From Barthelona sp. PCE (taxonomy: Eukaryota; Metamonada: BaSk clade), in the NCBI GenBank assembly GCA_040285745.1, contig JAUFOR010000001.1, positions 868,001 to 932,000 of the forward strand: a DNA stretch of 64,000 bases, given 5' to 3'. Below, in pieces: positions 19,652-29,048 of this stretch. The position numbers and the translations under genes are program-made. The notes under the pieces were generated by a model that did no database searches, had not been told where the DNA came from, and saw only the letters and a program-made list of their open reading frames with translations. Each line of letters begins with the position of its first letter. Positions within the stretch are counted from its first letter, which is position 1.

Positions 19652-20092
19652 ATGCAGGGGAATAAAAACGGAGTAGATCACTCGTTTAGACGGAAATTTG
19701 ACCTTTCAAAAGCAAAACGTAAGAAAGAAGCTAAAAGAAAAAGAAATGCTACAGCTGTGAAACTTCCAGTGGATAACAACGCTTTGAATCCAGGTATGCA
19801 ACAGGGATTCAAGGAGAAAATCGGTAGAGAGGGAAAGGATGTGCAGAACATGTTTCAATGTGAAGTTTGTAATCTCAGATTTACAAATTCATCCACGTAT
19901 TTGCAGCATATAACAAGCTCCGTGCACCAGGCAAAACTGGGACATTCATTAAACGTAAGAGTATCAAAAGAGGAGGAAGTGGTTGTTTCTATTCGTGATA
20001 TTGAAGCAGACACCGCGAACAAAGTTTCTTTTGATATTAACGATCACAAGGATGTTTTAGAGTCAGTTTTACAAACGCTAATATCATCATAG
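19652..20092 (+). CDS. SNU23: U4/U6.U5 tri-snRNP zinc-finger protein Snu23/ZMAT2-like
   Basis: 146 residues. Residues 67-95 form a U1C/matrin-type C2H2 finger: MFQCEVCNLRFTNSSTYLQHITSSVHQAK, followed by LGHSLNVRVSKEEE. ZMAT2/Snu23 has the same layout, with YYCNVC...FLDHINGKKHQ and LGMSMRVERS. The N-terminus starts with an FDLSKAKRKKEAKRK segment like the family's FD..(Y)AE(K/R)A start. The role is in pre-mRNA splicing, before activation of the spliceosome. It fits with at least one intron in this window (proteasome beta2). It is divergent from the SNARE gene with 67 bases between starts. Confidence 0.78.
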   Translation: MQGNKNGVDHSFRRKFDLSKAKRKKEAKRKRNATAVKLPVDNNALNPGMQQGFKEKIGREGKDVQNMFQCEVCNLRFTNSSTYLQHITSSVHQAKLGHSLNVRVSKEEEVVVSIRDIEADTANKVSFDINDHKDVLESVLQTLISS

Positions 20093-20239
20093 TAGTACAG
20101 GTTTTGTTGTGTATCAAATAAATTATTGGTTAGTTTTGTTTTGTGGTGTATGGTAGATGAATACATTGATGTATGCTATTAAATAGATGTATATCATTAA
20201 TTGAAGTTGTTTTCCATTTTCTCCTATTCTTCATCCTCT

Positions 20240-22252
20240 ATGTCGAACTATAGAGCGGAATTATTCGCAAACCTTCAGTTCTCGTTCATAGTCGGCTATG
20301 TTCCCCAGAACGAAGATAGTTCTGAGATTCTCTTTAATTTTCCTGACGTTTTGGGCGAGAATATTGCTCCTACCATCCTAAGCGCAGGTACATTTTTTGA
20401 GATGTTCATCAGAAGCACTCTTTTCCAGTTGAACTCGAAGGGAATTGACTTGTTTATTCCCAAAGTATATTCTTTCCAGAATTTCAGATTAGCTGTGTGT
20501 CGATTCCATAAGAATATATACGGGGCCCTCTCTCTTTCAATGTTTTATACACCAGAATACTGTTTACGACTAATGCAAATGATTTGTGATTTTCTCTTCT
20601 TAACAAAGTCGTCACTTGATCTCACGTTCACTATCTTCAACAACCAGATCGAGTCCTTCAAAGAGGAGGTGTTCAACTCTGTATCACTGACCGTGAGCTT
20701 AAAGAATTTCTTATCATCCCTGCTGAAGCACCTTGTTTTTCTTCCATGCACATTCCTTCCCATACAGTATCACAAATATGGGCCCAGAGACACAGCTCTC
20801 CACACGCTGTTGAAAAGATCGTTTACGGATTTGAAGAAGCGGATTCCTTCTGTCCTGGCTGCTGGTGTCATCCATCAACGTGATGTTGTCTACAGCGAGG
20901 TCGACGCCTACACTTTGAGGCTCCTCACACCGTTTATCGAGTATTACTCATCGAAATCGGCATCAAGCGATTCCCAACTGGTGTTTTTAAACGCCAGTAC
21001 GATCAAACGTCTGACTGACATGGGTGTGGAGCTCCCCCTGGAGTCCATGCTTGTGCTGCGTGGAGACGCCGACGTTAACATGGAACTTGCTGAGCTTGCT
21101 TTCGGATCCCTTGTCTCAGTAGCATTACTGAGTGATACAAAGCGTGTAGTGGAATATGACGACAGCCCCATCCGCGTCAGCGCAAGAAGGAGGCTGAACG
21201 TCGCCCCAATGAATTTTCTGAACACATCCAGCGACGAAAAGAGGTTGATTCTGCGTAACGCGATTTTGCAACAGTGGAAATCATCAGACATCGGTTCTGT
21301 CGCCGTCGCCGTCCTACGTGTCAGGTCCTACGGCGACTACTCGTCATTCTGCCTTATGCACCCTGATTCTGTTGGAGACCAATCATCAAAGACTGTTGTT
21401 CTTCTTTTGAACAGTATCTTGCGTCGTTTGTCTGCAGAATTCGTCCCAGACCCGATCCAGCCCAACTTGAGCCCAGTGTCATTCAAGGAGCACTCTCCCC
21501 CAATCATCAAAGCACTACGTGATCAGTACAGCGATGCTCTTGATTACAATTACTATTCTTTTAACTCAATCACGCAAGCAATAACCTCCAACTGCCTGAG
21601 TTTCTCGAGGCCGCTCGAGTGTTTGTTCAACTTTAGCAAGCGCACGGGTTTGGATTTCTATCACACAATGCATTCTTCCAGGCGGAACAACGCAAAACTA
21701 TCCCACTACCACGCAGTGAAGGACTTCTATCCCATCCTCCAGTTGAACTCGGTCATTAACCCCATTGATGAAGAGAACCCGTTGGAGTCGTCTAAGCAAT
21801 CATCTTTCATTGTTAATGCAAGCCACCTACACATGCGTATGAACGATAGAAGCGTCCCTGTGTCGGATTTCTTCAGCGTGACGGGCGGCACCCCAAACCC
21901 ACCAGCTCCGTATATTGAGTGTCAAGATGAAGACGTTGAAAACGCAACAATTTTCCCCAAACAGGAGTTAGGCAATCCCATGTTAAAGGACGGGTTGGAA
22001 GCCGCCAAGTACAGGCTCCACAAGTTCTATATGGCCACAAAGACAAGAAAAGAAACTGTTAAGATGATGAAGCCCAGGAAAATTATTTGTGGTTCTATCA
22101 GTGAAGTTTTTGTGACGATGAATGCAAGCAACGTTGAAAGTACTGTACACCTCCACCTGAACGGTAATAAGCTCACAGATACACTCATTGCTTCTGCTGA
22201 GAATATTGCACGTGATGTTATTGCACGTGAAAATGGCATGAATATGTTTTAG
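20240..22252 (+). CDS. Longin-type trafficking protein, CCZ1/HPS4-like (tentative)
   Basis: 670 residues from the ATG at 20240 (MSNYRAELFANLQFSF). The first 250 residues look like a longin domain of the HPS/CCZ1 class: FSFIVGYVPQNED, then LFNFPDVLGEN, then FRLAVCRFHKNIYGALSLSMF. A second block reads VLAAGVIHQRDVVYSEVD, resembling the second strand pair seen after the first longin in CCZ1, INTU and HPS4. The middle and C-terminal thirds are not recognised. Members of this class act as Rab exchange factors in endolysosomal or ciliary traffic. The assignment rests on pattern and order only. Confidence 0.35.
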   Translation: MSNYRAELFANLQFSFIVGYVPQNEDSSEILFNFPDVLGENIAPTILSAGTFFEMFIRSTLFQLNSKGIDLFIPKVYSFQNFRLAVCRFHKNIYGALSLSMFYTPEYCLRLMQMICDFLFLTKSSLDLTFTIFNNQIESFKEEVFNSVSLTVSLKNFLSSLLKHLVFLPCTFLPIQYHKYGPRDTALHTLLKRSFTDLKKRIPSVLAAGVIHQRDVVYSEVDAYTLRLLTPFIEYYSSKSASSDSQLVFLNASTIKRLTDMGVELPLESMLVLRGDADVNMELAELAFGSLVSVALLSDTKRVVEYDDSPIRVSARRRLNVAPMNFLNTSSDEKRLILRNAILQQWKSSDIGSVAVAVLRVRSYGDYSSFCLMHPDSVGDQSSKTVVLLLNSILRRLSAEFVPDPIQPNLSPVSFKEHSPPIIKALRDQYSDALDYNYYSFNSITQAITSNCLSFSRPLECLFNFSKRTGLDFYHTMHSSRRNNAKLSHYHAVKDFYPILQLNSVINPIDEENPLESSKQSSFIVNASHLHMRMNDRSVPVSDFFSVTGGTPNPPAPYIECQDEDVENATIFPKQELGNPMLKDGLEAAKYRLHKFYMATKTRKETVKMMKPRKIICGSISEVFVTMNASNVESTVHLHLNGNKLTDTLIASAENIARDVIARENGMNMF

Positions 22253-22367
22253 TTGAATCAGTGTGTAATATGGTCTATATGGTCGAGTACATCTGTATAA
22301 ACCGACATTTGCAAATAAAAGATAATTGAATCGTTTGTTTTCCCATTATTATCTATTTTCATACGCA

Positions 22368-23867
22368 ATGACGATCGCAAAGGTCCGAATTTCATCTGCG
22401 TCGGGGTTCAACCACATTGTTCGTGAACGAGGATCTTTAGAATTGCATATTCTTCATAATTCATTAGTTGTACATTCATTTAGGAATATAGTCCCCACCA
22501 GCTCGCCAGCTATTCCACATATACCCATAAGTGTTTCCATACAGAAGGGTAAAGCAAATACCTTCAACGAATTGTTGCAGAAAAACACAGTTTTGGAAAT
22601 TCTGCTTGTTTACAAGGAGGGAGAGGTGCGACAACTGGTGGGGTGTGCACAACACAATCTGCTAAACTCTTTATTTAGACCGGATATGACGCTCACATTG
22701 TGGAAACCCGCACAAAAAGTTTCTATTGGTGTTTTGGAGTTGGAAATTACATTTGATGGAATCCCAGACACAGAAATCATCACAAGCGCGGAGATAGATA
22801 GGGTTATATCCATGGAAAGTACTGAGAAAAGCAACAGAAAACAAGAATTTTTCTCCCGCATCGAAAAATTTTTTAACAATCATAAAGATATAGTATCTTT
22901 AGTACCTTCGACCCTGTTCACCCAGGATATATATGGAGAGCGTGTTTTCAGAGGTGCAATGCTTAGTGAAATTGTTTCAACCGAACTTATATCAAATCTT
23001 CAATGCAAGAGATATGTGAGTCTTCTTTCTGCTCGATCAGAGACTGTAACAGCGCACACCCAAGGCCCGTTGACGAGTTTAGTGGTTGGATCTGCATCTT
23101 TTACTGAAAAATCACTGATTCTGTTTGGCTTCATGATGGGTTGCGGTTTTTCTCCGGTTCTCCTAGTGTGCAACGGAGGTGCCCGACTTTACGTGGCGAC
23201 CATCCGTGGTGGCTCATTTATCATATGGGATGCGGCAGATAACAACCGCTTTCTGGCACTGGATGCTGAAGCATGTGAAGCTTCGAGACTGAGATCGATA
23301 GAAGCGTCGATCGACCCCTGTTTTCTGCGTGTGTTTAAGCGCCCGGTCAGCCCTCAGTATATCGATGCAGTCTGGGAGGATAACAATGAGTATTATGACT
23401 TGAATATGAGAAATAAGAGTTTAGCAGTTCATGACTTGGAGCCTATCATGCGTACTTCAATCCCGAACCACACACTCGATGCGGAGCTCAACGAGAGGCT
23501 TGAGACGCTGAGGAGTATTTCACAAATGGGAACTAAGCCGTTGAAACCTCAAATTAAGAGACTTTTGAATGGTATTGTGCATGCTTATGAGCAAAACGCA
23601 TTATATGGCATCCATGCAGGCATGATTGATGTTGAGAGAGCGATAGCCGACCATATACCTGCAAACATGGCGTTCAGTGCTGTACCTGTATTCTTCAACC
23701 ACGGTAACGTAACACAGATTTTTGACGACCTAAAAGCGGATGAATCGCTAAACGCACTATTTATGGACCGAGAACTGTTTGGAGTCTCAATTAAAGCTCA
23801 TGTTTTTGAATATCCGCTTGGGCAACGCGCAGTTTGGGTTGTTGTTGGTGCTATATCCCCAAGCTAA
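22368..23867 (+). CDS. CEP76: CEP76-like centriolar protein (C2 + transglutaminase-like)
   Basis: 499 residues from the ATG at 22368. The N-terminal 150 residues are C2-like strands ending in a WKPAQKVSIGVLELEI segment. Residues about 240-330 match the catalytically dead transglutaminase-like domain of CEP76: LFGFMMGCGFSPVLLVCNGGARLYVATIRGG followed by FIIWDAAD. The C-terminus follows CEP76 closely: a GM-I/V-DVERAIADHIP helix, then AVPVFFNH and VFEYPLGQRAVWVVVGAI. In animals CEP76 limits centriole re-duplication; the shared domain is typical of centriolar/ciliary proteins. It is convergent with CC2D2A, which carries a related C-terminal module, with 43 bases between stops. Confidence 0.78.
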   Translation: MTIAKVRISSASGFNHIVRERGSLELHILHNSLVVHSFRNIVPTSSPAIPHIPISVSIQKGKANTFNELLQKNTVLEILLVYKEGEVRQLVGCAQHNLLNSLFRPDMTLTLWKPAQKVSIGVLELEITFDGIPDTEIITSAEIDRVISMESTEKSNRKQEFFSRIEKFFNNHKDIVSLVPSTLFTQDIYGERVFRGAMLSEIVSTELISNLQCKRYVSLLSARSETVTAHTQGPLTSLVVGSASFTEKSLILFGFMMGCGFSPVLLVCNGGARLYVATIRGGSFIIWDAADNNRFLALDAEACEASRLRSIEASIDPCFLRVFKRPVSPQYIDAVWEDNNEYYDLNMRNKSLAVHDLEPIMRTSIPNHTLDAELNERLETLRSISQMGTKPLKPQIKRLLNGIVHAYEQNALYGIHAGMIDVERAIADHIPANMAFSAVPVFFNHGNVTQIFDDLKADESLNALFMDRELFGVSIKAHVFEYPLGQRAVWVVVGAISPS

Positions 23868-23910
23868 CTTTTATGTAATAAATTTAAACTGTTTACTGAC
23901 AATTTTTCGA

Positions 23911-26900
23911 TTAATACGTGGTAAAATCGACATTCGGGGTGAGTGATGACAGATTTGACAACGCGCTGGGTACGTATGGGGTTGATGTATCGTGAACAGA
24001 CACTGTGGCAGCGACATACACCCATACTGATATTGTATTCTTCAAATATGGTTTAGCGTAAATCGAGATAGCGAACTCAACCGTTCTTGCATCACATTGA
24101 TGAATCTGCAGCTGTTTGACAGCCTCTATGATGGTTTCGTCGTCTGTATAGCTCAGATTAATACAAGCGCCGCTAAGATTATAATTGTTCTGGAGCTCTT
24201 GCAAAACCTGGTTTTCGACCTTCAAATCATTCTTGATGCGTCCTTTCAGTGCAAGGGCCTCCAACTTAACCAAAACCTCGCGCAACTGTGACGCTATCAT
24301 GGCATTGAAATGAGTTCGCCTATGTTTGCGCCATCTAGAATACTTCCTCTTGATTTTGTTTCGCAAACCGTCCTCCAGTTCAAACGCAAACGCGTCCACG
24401 TTGGTGAGCATTGGATATCGCAACTCCGGCGGTTGAGCCGAAACAAACTTCGGTCGCTCTTCCTCTGGCTCTGTGAAAAATGGTTTCCATGCTCTTATGT
24501 TCTCAAAGTCCATATTTGTCTCGGACAGAGCCTTCTTATCCGACTGCGTGTTGAGCAAGATCTGCTCGCTCGATACAATGCAGTCTATGCGGGATAGAGG
24601 GCAGAACGGATCATCCAAGGAGAATTGAAGACCACGACTCGGATCATATATGCGGAACGTGCCCTTCTCTGTGCGCACAAGCACAAGAGCCACATCACCG
24701 TGTACAGCACTGCGACCAAGCAACAGAAATACAGAATATGATGGTTGAAGATATCGAACGAAGTTACAAAAGAGAATAGCGTGCTCCTCATCATCAGCCG
24801 CTCCCAAATCTATGAACTCCTGACTGTTCATCCACACCTCCTCGTGGCCCACAAAGCTCACAGAGTCTGCTATATAAGGGATCATGCACACGAATCTGAA
24901 GGCGCTGTGCATTGATAGGAAATTCTGCGGCGGTTTCAGGGGGCGCAGATATCGGCATATGAATGTACCCGCACCATTTAAGTCCGACACGAGCACTCTT
25001 GCGTTGCGGAAAGAAGATCCACGGCCGAGAAGATAACGCTCCATGAACTTGGCCGCCTTTGTGGTAAGTTCAGCGTTCTCCGCCGTATATTTCAGAGAAA
25101 ATGTCTCTGGGAGTGCGGGAAGCGTCGGATGCACTGTTATAACAAACGTTAACGTCGTCACCTCCTTTGGAACGTTGAACCCGAGCAGAAACTCTGGCCT
25201 GGAAACAGGAATTGTGGCCTCAAGATGGCCTCCGCTCTCGTGCACGATATTAAAGGGGATGGAGACCTTGCCCAGCCATCGTTTCTCATAGCGAACGTTG
25301 ATGGTGTTCTCCTCGCGGTCGTCTTGCTGGTTTCTGAAAATCTGGAGATCAAACAAGTTAAAATCAATCGTGGACTCGAGCTGGCTTAGAACCAGGGGCG
25401 TAACACGCCCCTTGCCCAGGGTTTCCTCATCAAATTCCAACTCTAATGTCGAAAACCAGCTTACCCCTGATCCCACAGCGGTGCTAGTCTTCCTCGTTGA
25501 TCCCTGGAACGATACTTCAATGAAGGGGACGACACTGCGGATGTCTTGCGATATACCATCGCTTCTGACAGGCTTGGATATCGAAGAGCCGGACTCTCTA
25601 AAGTCCCTGGTTGGTATATTGTTCGATCTAATGACCTGGACCACCAGCCGAGGCTTGTCACTCGACATCGCGGTCACGATCTCTGCTTCTGGATATAGCG
25701 GACGATTTGAAGAGAAGAATCTGGCCAACACATCAAGGAAAGATCCTTCGCTTTCGGGGGCAGGTGGCTCACTAACAATATCCGAGTACTGAATTGTCCT
25801 CCTGTCAAGAAGGGCGCGGGCCATGCGACTCGAACGAATACGCTGCAGGAAGGAGGACACCTTTGCCTTGTGTGTCTTCGATTTGCTTTGCGTAACATCA
25901 ACGTCATCAGCCAAAACCGCCTCGCTGAGATTTGCACCGTCAAGCGGTACAACAAAATCTGAAGGGAGACGCCCAGAGGCTCTCATATTGAGCGCACGGA
26001 GTCTCATCGGGTCTGGGTTTGACGTTGCGAACACTGGATTGATTTTCTCCAGAATCGACGCTGGGATCTCGCTAGCCTTTGGCACCTGCAGCGCGGCACT
26101 GCGGGGGTCAAGAGGATCCACCTTGAACGCATTCATTTGTGGTGGTAAAAACTCGGTTCTCATAGGATGAGGGAGGTCTGCACGTGACCAGCCAATGGTG
26201 GTGTTTACGACACCCTCGATCCTTTCGATTGCTGGTTCTGCTACGGTGGCTTCTTCTTGTGTGGTTTCCGCTGCTGCTGCTGGAGGTTCGAGATCAATGA
26301 CAACTTCGCTATTGGTCGTTTCAGAATTGAATGAAGTCTCTATTGTAACAGGGTAGAAACTGCGCAAAGCGAGGCTCGACACACCGGGGATCTGCACGGG
26401 TATCGACGCGATCAGATCGCTAAACGGTAGTAGGGGCATACGTTTTCTCCTGAGCTCCAAATTCATCTGTTTGGGTAGAACGAAGAAAGTGACAACCAGC
26501 CGCTCGTTGAAGACGAGACTTCCGTCCTCCTGCAGCATCTGGGACGATGAACAGCATACCTCACGAGCATCAACAACAACTCTGACAAAATATCGATATC
26601 TCGAAAGCTGCTGCTCCTGTGGGGGAACGTGTTTGATCTCAACCTCAGGACCTAACCTTGCTGTGGCGTTCCTAAGCGCAGCACGTGTCTTTCTGATGAA
26701 CGAGATGCGGTCTCCGAATGTTTTTGTGAGAAGAGTAACGTCTCGCGGTAAATACTCTTTCTTTTCAAGTCTACGCGCCACATACTCTTCAAGGGTGTTT
26801 AATAGGATCAGGCGCTCTTCATAGTCCTGCACGATGTCCTTGTTGAGAGGTACATCGATCGATTTTGAAGGATGAAACTTGACATTAACAGGAGAGCTGT

Positions 26901-27930
26901 TCTCGCCTCCCTTTTCCATAACGCATGTCTTCATCCTTGCCCATAGTTGTGCGATCTCGCTTCGAATGCTGACAGTGCGGTGCTCTGCCTCAGCTAGACT
27001 ATCGTACACACACAACACTGATAGCAAACCGTCTTGTAAGCGTATCAGCTCTTCAATTGATAGCTGAGCCATATCCAGCTCTCCTCGGAGCCCCAGTTGT
27101 GTCTCAACCTCTGTAATGCGCTCATAATACGCGCGTGCCAGTGCTAGACTCTCCACGTGTTTCAAATCATTCACCAATTTTGCAACACGAACGCCCAAGA
27201 TTTTTTCTTCGTCCAGCATCGTATGAGACGTCAGGTTGATTGTGTTAAGCGCGTAGTGCAGTGAAATGTTGGTGCCACTCTTTGCTGACTCTAATCCGCT
27301 CCTATAAATAACGCGGCGTCGCTTCAACTTCAAATCGTCTGGCTGTGCTTGGCTATACTTGCTCCGGAGCATCATGTGGTGGAAAAGATCGTAGTTCACC
27401 CTTTGTAACCTCCCACTGAGATCGAAGAACTGTGTTGACGATCTTAGCCGATGCTCCATGAAAGACAAGTTCGATTTTAAAACGGGGAAGTGTTGCATCA
27501 CCGTAAGGCCTTCTAGTGCCTTATCACGCCTCAAAAACTCCTGGTATTCGTCGCTCTCCTTCCTGAACAGCTGCTTTGGTACATCAATAACTTTCTCTTC
27601 CAGAAAAATCTGCTTAACCTTTGGTGTGAAGATAGGGTGAGTCATAAGTAACACGCTGCGGTCGAGATTTGGCGCCACCTCTGATCCACGTTGCTCTTCA
27701 TTCTCCGATTTCATTGCGGGGGTTGTGAGCTCCAGATCTTGAGATTTGTTGACTCCCTTTGGTGTCTCTAGCTCAAGCTCCTGCGATTGCCCCAGTTCAG
27801 GAACCGTTTGCAGTTGTGTTAAAGCAGAAACTGTGCTGCTTCCAACTGGTGTTGCCGTTCCCCTTCCATTATTCTTTCGTCGCCTTCGTCTGCGTGATCC
27901 TCTTGTGCTTTGGCCCTGTGATGTTGACAT
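23911..27930 (-). CDS. CC2D2A: CC2D2A, ciliary transition-zone protein
   Basis: 1339 residues from the ATG at 27930 (MSTSQGQS). The N-terminus is Arg/Ser-rich, and helical segments lie about 100-500. A C2-like domain near 785-900 carries RLVVQVIRSNNIPTRD. The C-terminal half matches CC2D2A: a DVW-type EEVWMNSQEFIDLGAADDEEHAILFCNF segment, FRIYDPSRG, FCPLSRIDC, a WRKHRRTHFN stretch and a final TVEFAISIYAKPYLKNTISVWVYVAA. CC2D2A belongs to the MKS module at the base of cilia and gates membrane-protein entry. Its presence predicts a transition zone with MKS components in this organism. Three residues of the tail (TTY) follow a Ser/Leu segment. Confidence 0.88.
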   Translation of the reverse strand: MSTSQGQSTRGSRRRRRRKNNGRGTATPVGSSTVSALTQLQTVPELGQSQELELETPKGVNKSQDLELTTPAMKSENEEQRGSEVAPNLDRSVLLMTHPIFTPKVKQIFLEEKVIDVPKQLFRKESDEYQEFLRRDKALEGLTVMQHFPVLKSNLSFMEHRLRSSTQFFDLSGRLQRVNYDLFHHMMLRSKYSQAQPDDLKLKRRRVIYRSGLESAKSGTNISLHYALNTINLTSHTMLDEEKILGVRVAKLVNDLKHVESLALARAYYERITEVETQLGLRGELDMAQLSIEELIRLQDGLLSVLCVYDSLAEAEHRTVSIRSEIAQLWARMKTCVMEKGGENSSPVNVKFHPSKSIDVPLNKDIVQDYEERLILLNTLEEYVARRLEKKEYLPRDVTLLTKTFGDRISFIRKTRAALRNATARLGPEVEIKHVPPQEQQLSRYRYFVRVVVDAREVCCSSSQMLQEDGSLVFNERLVVTFFVLPKQMNLELRRKRMPLLPFSDLIASIPVQIPGVSSLALRSFYPVTIETSFNSETTNSEVVIDLEPPAAAAETTQEEATVAEPAIERIEGVVNTTIGWSRADLPHPMRTEFLPPQMNAFKVDPLDPRSAALQVPKASEIPASILEKINPVFATSNPDPMRLRALNMRASGRLPSDFVVPLDGANLSEAVLADDVDVTQSKSKTHKAKVSSFLQRIRSSRMARALLDRRTIQYSDIVSEPPAPESEGSFLDVLARFFSSNRPLYPEAEIVTAMSSDKPRLVVQVIRSNNIPTRDFRESGSSISKPVRSDGISQDIRSVVPFIEVSFQGSTRKTSTAVGSGVSWFSTLELEFDEETLGKGRVTPLVLSQLESTIDFNLFDLQIFRNQQDDREENTINVRYEKRWLGKVSIPFNIVHESGGHLEATIPVSRPEFLLGFNVPKEVTTLTFVITVHPTLPALPETFSLKYTAENAELTTKAAKFMERYLLGRGSSFRNARVLVSDLNGAGTFICRYLRPLKPPQNFLSMHSAFRFVCMIPYIADSVSFVGHEEVWMNSQEFIDLGAADDEEHAILFCNFVRYLQPSYSVFLLLGRSAVHGDVALVLVRTEKGTFRIYDPSRGLQFSLDDPFCPLSRIDCIVSSEQILLNTQSDKKALSETNMDFENIRAWKPFFTEPEEERPKFVSAQPPELRYPMLTNVDAFAFELEDGLRNKIKRKYSRWRKHRRTHFNAMIASQLREVLVKLEALALKGRIKNDLKVENQVLQELQNNYNLSGACINLSYTDDETIIEAVKQLQIHQCDARTVEFAISIYAKPYLKNTISVWVYVAATVSVHDTSTPYVPSALSNLSSLTPNVDFTTY

Positions 27931-28203
27931 ATAATATGAAAAAAGATGTGAAATGGACAAGAAAACAGAAAACACCTTTATCTACGAATTTACTGACTTT
28001 GCTGGACCTACTGTGAGTCGCAATTGGCTAAAGTTCAACAATAACTTGACCAAACATGAGTTTCGAATGCCTATGAAACCCTGGGAAAGTCAACCAATGA
28101 ATTTCTCGTTTAGGGTATAGTAAGCCTTTAATGCTGGCTCAAAGCACGCTTAATGACCTTTATCAGTAAAAATATCAGATTTATTAAATACATTGGAAAA
28201 AAA
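27931..28203. other. Intergenic, no gene seen
   Basis: About 270 bases upstream of CC2D2A and downstream of the membrane-protein pseudogene. AT-rich with scattered short frames only. No RNA structure or repeat was recognised. Confidence 0.4.
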
Positions 28204-29028
28204 CTAAAATCTCCTTCCATTATTATCGGAATCAAGTCCTACAGCAATCATTCCTACAACACTAATTAGCATCATGCCCTCGACCAATCCTAACAACATC
28301 CATCCTGCATTAGTAGGGCTATACCTGATGCACTTATAGATATTCAGTGAATTCACATCATCATAAAGTATCTCAGGCCTAATATCTAACGCCCTATTGA
28401 CGTAGCATATAATAGCAAGAACCCCATAGACTATGAAAGGAATCTCAAGTCCAATTAGAATTTTTCTTGCAACGGCAACTTTTTCATCCATTTTGTATGC
28501 ATTCCTAACTGAAGCAAAGAAAAATCGAATTGCATGAACAACAGAAAGATTGACAACGATGAAACATATGGGCTTGCTTTCCCAAAAAATGAGACATGCG
28601 GCTTTGGCTATGAGCATAAAAAAATCTGAAAGAAAAAGTTTTGGGCCCCCCCATTGACCAATAAAAGTCCCAAAGAATGAATGTAAGAACAGTAAGACCA
28701 TTTTAATAGGACTTTCAACGGGAATTTCACCATCAACATGCACAACATCAACACCACCAACCACAGGTGCAGTAGGTTCAAAATCATTTGTTGGTGCGCT
28801 TGCCATTGATGTACCGTGCTCGCCGCAATCCAAAAGTGACTGCCGAAAGCTTGGTTCTTGCTTGTGATTCAATAAAACAAAATCTTTCCCTGCGTCATCC
28901 AAGTCTATGGATAAATCTGGTACAACAGGAAACTCTGTGCCTACTGTTGTTGGATCACTCCCAGCTGAAACTTCAAAATCAGATGAAATTGTTGAGAATA
29001 AAAGGAAAAATTTGAAAACGGGATCTAA
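28204..29028 (-). pseudogene. Truncated paralog of the adjacent multi-pass membrane protein
   Basis: The frame is open from 29028 (just after a TAA) to 28204 but has no ATG near its 5' end. Its beginning (VFKFFLLFSTISS) lines up with the signal peptide of the neighbour gene (IKFVFIFSSLSS) without a start codon. The middle is clearly homologous: SLNIYKCIRYSPTNAGWMLLGLVEGMML against TLNYYDCINWDPKVAHLILLSGFIEGLML in the neighbour. It then ends after about 20 residues, whereas the neighbour continues for about 200 more. The first in-frame ATG (28806, MASAPTND) would delete the signal peptide. Loss of start and 3' end suggests a decayed tandem copy. A functional short form from 28806 is the alternative. 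Confidence 0.45.
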
Positions 29029-29048
29029 TTAATATTTACAAAAATAAT

